40,274 nucleotides of DNA. Origin: JBBQED01 sp038320345 (GTDB lineage Bacteria > Bacteroidota > Bacteroidia > AKYH767-A > OLB10). The notes beneath the pieces were generated by a model that did not search any database, was not told where the DNA came from, and saw only the letters and a list, made by a program, of their open reading frames with translations. Made by a program: the position numbers and the translations under genes. The stretch is taken from positions 1 to 40,274 of the forward strand of contig JBBQED010000025.1 of the NCBI GenBank assembly GCA_038320345.1. The letters run 5' to 3'. Positions 23,601 through 30,076 of the stretch are shown in pieces. How positions within the stretch are numbered: the first letter of the stretch is position 1; every line of letters starts with the position of its first letter.

Positions 23601-25450
23601 TATGTTCCTGCATTTCCAGCAGCAGCATTTGCGATCGTTGGGTTTTGCAGTGCAGATGTGAATCCACCTGGCCCTGACCACTGATAAGTATTTCCACCAG
23701 TTGCAGCAAGCTGAATTGTTCCACCAGTACATGATGAACCGCTTACAGAAGCAGTAGCATTTGCATTCAATGACAATCCATATATTCCAACAGCATCCCA
23801 TGCATTTTTCACAGCATAGGCTTCAGGAGAACAAGGACCGTAGATATCTGTCGCTGATTTCAGCGAGTAAAATCCAGCATCAGCATATTGAGATCCTGAG
23901 GTGAGATAGAAAGTATTATTGCGATAAGCAATTAATCGTGCTTTCGCCATCGTGATATTTGCAACATTATAAACAAAACCACCATCGTTTGTTCCACTTC
24001 CTCCGGTACACAATAAATAGTACCAGAAATTTTGAACACCAGAGTTCGTATGTACACCACCGTTATCTGCAGTACCAGCATACCAACTCGTTCCGAGATA
24101 AGTATCAGGGTTACCTGCTGCATTTGGATTATTCATGTAACGAATTCCATCACCCGGAGTAGCAGGAGTATAACTCTGATCTGCTAAAGTCCAATTAGCA
24201 GTAGCTGGACGAGCGAAAAAATCAACACTTACCCCGAAAATATCCGAGAAGGATTCATTGAGTGCTCCAGATTCATTCGAATAAACCAGATTAGAACTAG
24301 AAGCAGTTACTCCATGTGAAAGTTCATGTCCGCAGATATCTAATTCAGTTAATGGAGAAAAAGTAGATCCATCTCCATCACCATAAGTCATTACAGAACC
24401 ATTCCAGAATGCATTATTGTATGCAGTACTATAATGTACGTATGATTTTAAAATTCCACCCAAGTTATTCCAGCTGTTTCTTCCGTGCACCGACAAATAA
24501 TAATCGTACGTTTTCTCAGCACCATAATGCGCATCAAGTGCGGCATTATCTTGATTGACTACGCTCGTCCAGTTATTATCCGCATCGGTAAAATCCACAG
24601 CTGCTCCATAATTGGTACCATTCAAAAGATTATACGTTTCTACACCACCACCACGAGTAGCGTCTCTAAGGCGGTAATTACCTGCTGAAACACTATCAGT
24701 AATGATCGATTGCGTTCCGCTATATTTAGTATTAGCAGATCCAGTTACTGCAATTGTACAGATCCGGTTCTCTTTAAATTCTATTTTTCCTGACTGCGCA
24801 TTCACATAAATAAAATAACGCTCATGTGGTTCAGCTGCATAAACATCAAACTTCCAGCATAATGCAGATTGTTGTTGTTTCTCAAAACCCATTGATGGCA
24901 GAATCACCAATTCCCCTTTCGGGTAAGCAGCAGCGTGATCATGACCTAACCAAAGATCTTGAGCATTTTGAGATAAATCCCAGAGGTATTTATTTGCACC
25001 AATGTTACTCAATGCTTTTTGTAAGGCCGCCTTTTCGTTTAGTGAAGGTGTTGTTGAAATATTGAGATGAGTAAAAAACATCCCATTGGCAGCAACAATC
25101 CTACCCTGAGACTGATGGAGTATATATTCTCCGGTTTCTACTTTTATCTGATTGTAATACTGCTGAAATCGCTCATGGGTCATTCCCAGATCATCCTTAT
25201 CACTACGGATGATTTGCCAGCTATCGCCTGAAGACATTTCAAGAACTTTCCGCAGTGATTCAAAACCACTTCCAGCGGAGATGAAACTATTCGGTTTGAA
25301 TTCGATGTACAATGGAGCCGTTGAACGATGATCGTAACGGATTTGCTGTGCATCTTTCTGAATTGCAGCAGCTTCAGGTCCTGAGAGCAATTGGGCTTGG
25401 GAGCCGAAATACGTCAATAATAAGCCTAAGCAGAGAAGGGTTTTCTTCAT
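20639..25450 (-). CDS. Secreted M4 (thermolysin-like) metalloprotease with P-domain, SprB and PKD-like repeats and T9SS tail
   Basis: The 1603-residue protease is exported by Sec then T9SS. In order: signal peptide (1-20); FTP/PepSY-type propeptide (about 25-230); M4 catalytic domain (about 235-560) with zinc motif HELSH at 375-379, catalytic E376, third ligand E399 in GALNESFSD, and H467 in VHTNSGVQN; an Ig-like segment (about 565-640); a proprotein-convertase P-domain (about 670-810); a PKD-like segment (about 812-863); three SprB-type repeats (about 866-1082); five PKD-like repeats of about 80 residues (about 1090-1515) with the recurring W-TVPAGA...GQGTTSISV; and a T9SS sorting domain (LFPNPATEE, VAGVYFVK). 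It would digest external protein; the repeats likely hold it on the surface or on substrate. All catalytic residues are present. Confidence 0.95.
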   Translation of the reverse strand: MKKTLLCLGLLLTYFGSQAQLLSGPEAAAIQKDAQQIRYDHRSTAPLYIEFKPNSFISAGSGFESLRKVLEMSSGDSWQIIRSDKDDLGMTHERFQQYYNQIKVETGEYILHQSQGRIVAANGMFFTHLNISTTPSLNEKAALQKALSNIGANKYLWDLSQNAQDLWLGHDHAAAYPKGELVILPSMGFEKQQQSALCWKFDVYAAEPHERYFIYVNAQSGKIEFKENRICTIAVTGSANTKYSGTQSIITDSVSAGNYRLRDATRGGGVETYNLLNGTNYGAAVDFTDADNNWTSVVNQDNAALDAHYGAEKTYDYYLSVHGRNSWNNLGGILKSYVHYSTAYNNAFWNGSVMTYGDGDGSTFSPLTELDICGHELSHGVTASSSNLVYSNESGALNESFSDIFGVSVDFFARPATANWTLADQSYTPATPGDGIRYMNNPNAAGNPDTYLGTSWYAGTADNGGVHTNSGVQNFWYYLLCTGGSGTNDGGFVYNVANITMAKARLIAYRNNTFYLTSGSQYADAGFYSLKSATDIYGPCSPEAYAVKNAWDAVGIYGLSLNANATASVSGSSCTGGTIQLAATGGNTYQWSGPGGFTSALQNPTIANAAAGNAGTYTCLVTTATGCTSTPTVVVALNASPTVSATGGTGGCQGNPVQLTANATVPGQGGNTGFNATAVAIPDNNATGITSNITISGSSSANALISVKIDSLIHTWDADLKIELIAPNGSTIILANQVGGSGDNFIRTNFITSAVTAIASGTAPFTGNFLPSTPFSGLSGSANGIWKLKISDLAGQDIGTLYKWSIVLPGNAIASYSWTPPATLNNAAIFNPVASPTSTTTYTVTVTDNSGCTASANTTVNVSNVSASTSITNVTCFDGLNGVVNLLLNGGSTPYTINWSNGATTSGLIGVGAGNYNYSVTDAGGCTINGTASVTQPTQLIAQLTPVSASCGIANGGVNVTVSGGSPAYSYFWSNNSFNQNLTNVSAGNYTLTVSDQNGCNATSSVAVDQTGQVLVSSIVTDASCGSSNGAVNITVTGAVAPVSYLWSNGAISQNIAGVVGGTYTVTVTSGNGCSGTATATVGTSGGSVAAPGAISGPTSACQNQSGVQYGVAAVAGATSYAWTLPAGATGSSTNNTITVNFGATYMGGNICVSALSPCGNSTASCQNLTRLTARPVTPASIAGGTISCPSSIKIFTTPSVVNATTYNWTVPVNASIISGQGTTSLTVSFNAAWVSGTLTVNATNCIGTSSNRTLALVSKPSTPSSIIGNKTAVCAGSTQVYSCPTTANATSYNWTVPAGAVINSGQGTTSISVTFPIPFLTGSVTVNGVNACTSGTVRSTNVRSTPAQPGVITGVFNNLCSSTSSYSIVASSTGATSYNWTVPAGAIILSGQGTTSISVQWPATNITAGSICVTSDNSCGSSTSRCQTGVTTLPARPAAISGATTVCASQTGVAFSCVTQPGVTYTWTVPAGSTIVSGQGTGTISVNWGSTAGNVGVKAVNSCGIASVRSLAVTINCRVEAMLAMNVNLFPNPATEETILSFDGIPGKYAVEVFDILGKSIFAKQSDQEQLTLQLNNIVAGVYFVKIQSEEGIQKTLRLVKE

Positions 25451-25468
25451 AAATAGTTTGGGTATTGA

Positions 25469-25504
25469 GTGTCTGACACGACAGAATTCTCCAGAGATCT
25501 GGAG
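25469..25504. promoter_or_regulatory. Two palindromes upstream of the M4 protease gene
   Basis: GTGTC-T-GACAC (25469-25479) and CTCCAG-AGAT-CTGGAG (25489-25504) lie 19 and 39 bases before the ATG. They could be operators or leader hairpins; no matching regulator is in the window. Confidence 0.35.
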
Positions 25505-25696
25505 TTTCTATTATTATCGCTAAGTTACGTTTCAGATGAATATCAAGCTAGTTTTTTTTGATGAAATTTTAACCAGAAAGGCTAATCGGTAGCTAGACTA
25601 GAAAAATAAGAGACCAAGTGAGTTACCTATGATAGGTGGTTTAATGATAAATAGGAATCCTTCTTTATGATCTGATCTACGATTAGTCCACACTCC

Positions 25697-25704
25697 TATC
25701 TTTG
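25697..25704 (+). promoter_or_regulatory. -7 element of the aldo/keto reductase promoter
   Basis: TATCTTTG fits TAnnTTTG, 17 bases before the ATG at 25722. No clear -33 TTTG precedes it. Confidence 0.5.
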
Positions 25705-25721
25705 CAATTCAGCTTCAAAAA

Positions 25722-26705
25722 ATGGAATATAGAAAATTAGGAAAATCTGGTCTCCAGATTAGCGCATTATCGCTAGGATCATGGCTTACCTTTGGAAAAC
25801 AAATTGAAGATCAAGTAGCAGAATCGCTCATGATAGCGGCTTATGATGCGGGAATCAATTTTTTCGATAATGCAGAGGTCTATGCGCGAGGAAAAAGTGA
25901 ATTGGTAATGGGATCTATTTTGCATAAAGTAAAATGGCCACGCAGTTCTTATATGATTTCCAGTAAAGTATTTTTTGGTCACGAAGAAAATAAACCCAAT
26001 CAACGGGGTTTAAGTAGAAAGCATATTATTGAGGGATGTGATGCTGCTTTGCAAAGGTTGCAGTTAAATTATCTGGATTTATATTTCTGTCATCGTCCTG
26101 ATAAGCAAACGCCGATCTTGGAAACCGTGCAGGCGATGAATACGTTAATTCAACAAGGAAAGATTTTATATTGGGGAACTTCCGAATGGAGTGCCGCTGA
26201 AATCATGCAAGCCCATCTCGAGTGCGCGCGCTATCATCTGATTGCTCCCATTGTTGAACAACCCGAATACAATATGTTTGAGCGAAGAAAAATGGAAAAA
26301 GAATATCTTCATCTCTTTCAATACGAAGGCTTAGGAACAACAATTTGGTCACCACTTGCATCTGGAATTTTAAGTGGAAAATATCTTGATGAAATGCCAG
26401 AAGATACCCGTTTAGGAATTGCGGGATTGGAATGGTTGAAAGATAAAACACTCACAAACGATAAACTTGAAAAAGTAAGGAAGATAAAAATGATTGCCGA
26501 TGCTATAGGTGTTTCACTGCCGAAATTTGGATTAGCATGGTGCCTTAAAAATCAACATGTAAGTACAGTAATCATTGGTGCCAGTAAGCTAAATCATTTA
26601 GCAGAAAATTTAAGTGCACTTGATATTCTTCCATTATTAACGGAAGATGTAATGCATGAAGTTGATGTAATTCTAGGTAACAAACCAGTAATCCCAGAAT
26701 ATTGA
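25722..26705 (+). CDS. Aldo/keto reductase (KCAB-like)
   Basis: This is an NADP(H)-dependent oxidoreductase of the TIM-barrel aldo/keto reductase family. The 327-residue protein has the complete tetrad D49 and Y54 (INFFDNAEVYARGKSE), K82 (ISSKVFFG) and H124 (LDLYFCHRPD), and a C-terminal cofactor segment STVIIGASKLNHLAENL. The overall pattern is that of the voltage-gated potassium channel beta-subunit group (AKR6-like). Physiological substrate cannot be deduced. It lies 64 bases before the molybdenum-cofactor operon but is separated from it by an inverted repeat. Confidence 0.93.
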   Translation: MEYRKLGKSGLQISALSLGSWLTFGKQIEDQVAESLMIAAYDAGINFFDNAEVYARGKSELVMGSILHKVKWPRSSYMISSKVFFGHEENKPNQRGLSRKHIIEGCDAALQRLQLNYLDLYFCHRPDKQTPILETVQAMNTLIQQGKILYWGTSEWSAAEIMQAHLECARYHLIAPIVEQPEYNMFERRKMEKEYLHLFQYEGLGTTIWSPLASGILSGKYLDEMPEDTRLGIAGLEWLKDKTLTNDKLEKVRKIKMIADAIGVSLPKFGLAWCLKNQHVSTVIIGASKLNHLAENLSALDILPLLTEDVMHEVDVILGNKPVIPEY

Positions 26706-26714
26706 TCATCATCG

Positions 26715-26759
26715 CTAGCATGCTGAAATTGCATTAACCTCATCAGGAATTTATGCTAG
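26715..26759 (+). promoter_or_regulatory. Inverted repeat before the Mo-cofactor operon
   Basis: CTAGCAT (26715-26721) and ATGCTAG (26753-26759) are perfect arms, with an inner CTGA (26723-26726) / TCAG (26742-26745). It ends 10 bases before the membrane-protein ATG, so it could be a leader hairpin or a binding site. No T-run follows. Confidence 0.35.
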
Positions 26760-26769
26760 TGAAAATTGT

Positions 26770-27777
26770 ATGACTGAAATAAACTCCTCTCCTATTATTC
26801 TTAGGCTTACTGCGATCTGGGCTTTTACAGAATGTGCATTAGGCGGAGCGATGCATGCACTTCATATTCCTTTCACTGGAATTGTAGCCGGTGGCTTTGC
26901 TGTGCTGATTATTGGATTACTAGCATACTTCAGCGATAACGATATGAAGGTGATGATAGGGAGTACTATCTTGGTAATGATTGTAAAATTAACAGTAAGT
27001 CCTCAAGCTCCTCCTCCTGCTTATCTTGCTGTTGCCTTTCAAGGATTTACTGGCGCATTAATATTTCGTTTGATTCCGTCTTTTAGCATCAGTGCTTTCA
27101 TTTTTGCCATCCTCGCCATGGCTGAATCCGCATTGCAGAAACTGTTATTAGTCTGGGTATTTTTTGGTAAATCTTTATTTGAAGCAATGGATGCTTTTTA
27201 TGTAGAAGTACTAAAAATATTTTCTTTGCAGCCTACGATTACGGGTTCCACATGGGTGATTGGAGGCTATTTACTCTTGTACTTAACCTGGGGTTTAATG
27301 CTGGGCATCTGGATTCCGCGTTTACCAAAACAATTAACGAGTAGAGCCGGGAAGTATGATCATCTACTCCAGCCCTTATCCAATTCAACGCTCGAAATCG
27401 AAGATGTTCGTCGTAAGAAAAATCGTATTTTTCTGTTTACCCTGCTCTTCATTACATTGGTGTTTTTGTATACTGGAAAAAATGCAGAAGGGTCGAAAAA
27501 GTTGATGTACATTTTTCTGAGAACGATATCAGCGGTGTTCATTTGGGTGACCGTTGCTGTACCTGTCTTTTCTTGGCTACTCGAAAAATTTCTAAAAAAT
27601 AGTAGAAGCAATAATGCGTTGCAGCTAAAATCTATTATGAATTTATTACCAGAATTTTCAGCAAGAGCAATACCTCTTTATTTGGAAGTCGGTAAGAATT
27701 ATAAAGGATGGAAAAGAATCCGTGAGTGGATGATTGGATTGATCGTCATCGGTATAAATATTCCGGGAAATGAGTGA
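26770..27777 (+). CDS. Polytopic membrane protein of the Mo-cofactor/FDH operon
   Basis: I do not recognise a family with certainty. The 335-residue protein has about eight or nine hydrophobic segments: five in the first 145 residues (with the small-residue-rich ECALGGAMHAL and FTGIVAGGFAVLIIG), one near 165-185 (GGYLLLYLTWGLMLGIWI), then a basic loop and two or three more to the C-terminus. The N-terminal half resembles substrate-binding (S) components of ECF transporters and the C-terminal half could be a coupling part, but this is a guess. It overlaps the next gene (a P-loop NTPase) by eight bases and heads an operon for a molybdopterin enzyme, so import of molybdate, tungstate or a cofactor precursor is a testable idea. 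Confidence 0.7.
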   Translation: MTEINSSPIILRLTAIWAFTECALGGAMHALHIPFTGIVAGGFAVLIIGLLAYFSDNDMKVMIGSTILVMIVKLTVSPQAPPPAYLAVAFQGFTGALIFRLIPSFSISAFIFAILAMAESALQKLLLVWVFFGKSLFEAMDAFYVEVLKIFSLQPTITGSTWVIGGYLLLYLTWGLMLGIWIPRLPKQLTSRAGKYDHLLQPLSNSTLEIEDVRRKKNRIFLFTLLFITLVFLYTGKNAEGSKKLMYIFLRTISAVFIWVTVAVPVFSWLLEKFLKNSRSNNALQLKSIMNLLPEFSARAIPLYLEVGKNYKGWKRIREWMIGLIVIGINIPGNE

Positions 27778-28264
27778 AGAGCATATTTATCTATTCACAG
27801 GTGCTGTAAAATCCGGCAAGACTTCCACCTTAATGAAATGGATGGCAGGAAAATCAAATCTGTATGGTTTTCTTACGCCAGATCAAGATGGAATTCGTAA
27901 ATTTTTAGATCTCCGTACTGGAAATATTTCTACCATGGAAGTCATTGAAGATTTCAGATCAAGTGATCTTCTAGTAGGAAAATTTCGCTTCAGCAATGCA
28001 ATATTTCAACTCGGCAAAGAAATAATCCGTGAAGCGATTTCTACTACTTCTGAGTACATCATCATTGATGAACTGGGAAAATTGGAACTTGATGATAAAG
28101 GCTTCGAGCCAGAATTAAATGCGCTGATACAGTGGTTTAAATCCGAAAGAACTTCTTCGAGATTAATTATTGTAGTAAGGGGATCCTTACTTAACAAGGT
28201 ACTTGAAAAGTATCAGCTAAAAAATGTAAAAATCGTAACCATTGATACCTTCCATGAAATCTAA
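27770..28264 (+). CDS. P-loop NTPase (THEP1-like)
   Basis: The 164-residue protein has Walker A GAVKSGKTS (about 11-19) and Walker B YIIIDELGKLEL (about 95-106), where DELGKLEL is typical of THEP1-type nucleoside triphosphatases. There is no ABC signature, so it is not a normal ABC ATPase. Its start lies inside the end of the membrane-protein gene (eight-base overlap) and its end overlaps mobA by 11 bases, so translation is probably coupled. NTPases of this type occur in Mo-cofactor clusters; it may energise the membrane protein or handle the guanylyl-transfer step, but the role is not known. Confidence 0.82.
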   Translation: MSEEHIYLFTGAVKSGKTSTLMKWMAGKSNLYGFLTPDQDGIRKFLDLRTGNISTMEVIEDFRSSDLLVGKFRFSNAIFQLGKEIIREAISTTSEYIIIDELGKLELDDKGFEPELNALIQWFKSERTSSRLIIVVRGSLLNKVLEKYQLKNVKIVTIDTFHEI

Positions 28265-28850
28265 ACAGGGGTTGTATGGATTAATTCTCACTGGAGGAGA
28301 AAGTTCTAGGATGGGAGAACCCAAATATTTACTGGACTACCATGGAATGTCGCAAGTGAATTATTTATCCCAGCTTTTAGAAAAATATTGTGATGATGTT
28401 TTTATTTCTTGTAGTCCTGAACAATCTAAAGATCCGGCACTACCGAAAAAAGGGATCGTTGATGAAATCCAATTTCAGCATTGCGGACCTATGGGAGGAT
28501 TACTTTCTGCTTTCAATAAAGTTGATGGAGCATTTCTGATGGTTGGCTGTGATTATCCCTATTTCCAAGAAATCGATTTAATGGAAATCCTCGACTCAAG
28601 AGACCCATCACATTGCGCAACAGTATTTTTAAATCCCGAACAACAACTTCCAGAGCCATTTCCTGGAATTTACGAGTTGAAATCTAAATTACTTTTGATG
28701 GAGCGTTTTGCTCAGAAGCAGTATTCATTACGTAGCTTTTTAACTACAGTAGAAACAAAATTGGTAATCCCAACTCGTCCTAACTGTCTCATCAGCGTTG
28801 ATACGAGGGAGGCATTCGAAGAAGCAAAAAGGAAACTTAAAAATCCTTAA
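28254..28850 (+). CDS. mobA: Molybdenum cofactor guanylyltransferase
   Basis: MobA links GMP from GTP to molybdopterin to make the MGD form used by formate dehydrogenase-type enzymes. The 198-residue protein opens with the nucleotidyltransferase signature LTGGESSRMGEPKYLLDYHG, has CGPMGGLLSAF and the metal-binding CDYP where MobA has its conserved Asp, and ends with NCLISVDTREAFEEAK. I place the start at ATG 28254, which overlaps the NTPase end; a TTG four codons upstream is less likely. The context (fdhD and a molybdopterin oxidoreductase downstream) favours MobA over the related cytidylyltransferase MocA. Confidence 0.88.
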   Translation: MKSKQGLYGLILTGGESSRMGEPKYLLDYHGMSQVNYLSQLLEKYCDDVFISCSPEQSKDPALPKKGIVDEIQFQHCGPMGGLLSAFNKVDGAFLMVGCDYPYFQEIDLMEILDSRDPSHCATVFLNPEQQLPEPFPGIYELKSKLLLMERFAQKQYSLRSFLTTVETKLVIPTRPNCLISVDTREAFEEAKRKLKNP

Positions 28851-28860
28851 CTTCACGCTT

Positions 28861-29721
28861 ATGAAAAGTGTTGTTTTACAAGAGATCATCAGAATCGAAG
28901 AAGACTCCGTTTTTAGAATGTCGGATGCTGTAGCGGCGGAAGAGCCTCTTGAAATTAAAATCGAATATGGTGATGAGGATCATCGACAATTAAAGAATAT
29001 CTCGATCACTATGCGAACTCCCGGAAGTGATCGGGAACTTTCTACTGGATTTTTACTTACTGAAGGAATCATTCATCATAAAAAAGAAATTCTTGAAATT
29101 AGTACTGATGCAATAGATGAAAATAAAATTACTGTAAAACTTAGTCCGGAGGCTACCTTTGATCTTACTAAACTGGATCGGCATTTTTACACCAGCTCAA
29201 GTTGCGGAGTTTGCGGGAAGTCGTCAATTAATTCGGTTAAAACGGTACTTCCTAACTATGATTTTAGTCAGGAAAGCTGGATGATAGCACCGGATTTAAT
29301 TCAAAGTCTTCCTGAAAAACTAAGATCTGCACAGAAAATTTTTGAATCAACGGGTGGATTACATGCCAGCGCCCTATTCAATAAATCCGGCGACCTTTTG
29401 ATGTTAAAAGAAGATGTAGGTCGTCATAATGCACTTGATAAATTAATTGGAGCTGCTCTTGAAAATGAACTATTACCCTTAGATCAACATCTCTTATTAT
29501 TGAGCGGAAGGATCAGCTTTGAGTTGGTGCAAAAAGCTGCCATGGCCGGTGTAAGAGTAATCTTGGCAATCGGGGCACCTTCCGGATTAGCAATCCAATT
29601 AGCGGAAGAAGCAGGAATTACATTGTGTGGATTCATCAAAGCCGATCGTTTAAATTTGTATACCGTTCCGGCAAGAGTTAATTTTGCGAAGCAATCAGAA
29701 AATTATGAAAGTAAGAATTAA
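28861..29721 (+). CDS. fdhD: Formate dehydrogenase accessory sulfurtransferase
   Basis: FdhD carries sulfur from a cysteine desulfurase to the bis-MGD cofactor, giving the sulfido ligand that makes formate dehydrogenases active. The 286-residue protein has the family segments DRELSTGFLLTEGI, the reactive-cysteine motif SSSCGVCGK (C115 and C118), GGLHASALF and KEDVGRHNALDKLIG, and near the end AGVRVILAIGAPSGLAI. The ATG at 28861 follows mobA by 10 bases; the frame is open upstream but conserved sequence starts here. Its presence predicts that the oxidoreductase downstream needs a sulfurated Mo centre. Confidence 0.96.
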   Translation: MKSVVLQEIIRIEEDSVFRMSDAVAAEEPLEIKIEYGDEDHRQLKNISITMRTPGSDRELSTGFLLTEGIIHHKKEILEISTDAIDENKITVKLSPEATFDLTKLDRHFYTSSSCGVCGKSSINSVKTVLPNYDFSQESWMIAPDLIQSLPEKLRSAQKIFESTGGLHASALFNKSGDLLMLKEDVGRHNALDKLIGAALENELLPLDQHLLLLSGRISFELVQKAAMAGVRVILAIGAPSGLAIQLAEEAGITLCGFIKADRLNLYTVPARVNFAKQSENYESKN

Positions 29722-30070
29722 GGGTAACTTCATTCGGTATAGACTAACAAAATCAGAAGTGGAAAAAATTTCAAACGAAGGGTTGTTGGAAGAACAGACG
29801 CATTTTGGTTCGAACGCTGTTTTTTCATATGCCCTGAAAAGAAAAGAAGGAATATCCAATCTAGAAGCTGATTACAAAGAAAATAAAATCACCATTTACA
29901 TGCCTGCCACTGATGCTGATGTATGGTTCAAAAATAATAAAGTAGGTTATCGTACGACCGTTCCCGTTTCTGGTGATACTATTTTAGTATTGCTGATCGA
30001 AAAAGATTTTCAGTGCCTCGATGAAGTAGAAGAAGATCAGTCGGATAATTATCCTAACCCTCAGGCCTAA
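29705..30070 (+). CDS. Small DUF7009-like protein linked to formate dehydrogenase genes
   Basis: The 121-residue protein is probably cytoplasmic. It starts MKVRIKGNFIRYRLTKSEVE, is mostly predicted beta (KITIYMPATDADVWF, DTILVLLIEKDF), and ends with an acidic tail around a single cysteine, DFQCLDEVEEDQSDNYPNP (C104). From memory this ending is conserved in a Bacteroidota family (DUF7009) that neighbours Mo-enzyme genes; no function is known to me. The ATG at 29705 lies 17 bases inside fdhD, and the next gene starts seven bases after its stop, so it is locked between FdhD and its client enzyme. A chaperone or insertion factor would fit. Confidence 0.8.
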   Translation: MKVRIKGNFIRYRLTKSEVEKISNEGLLEEQTHFGSNAVFSYALKRKEGISNLEADYKENKITIYMPATDADVWFKNNKVGYRTTVPVSGDTILVLLIEKDFQCLDEVEEDQSDNYPNPQA

Positions 30071-30076
30071 CCGAAA

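Noticed and set aside
22047..24123. Several Cys/Trp-rich frames in other frames of the M4 protease gene
   Set aside because: These are shadows of Thr/Gly/Asn-rich repeat coding sequence.
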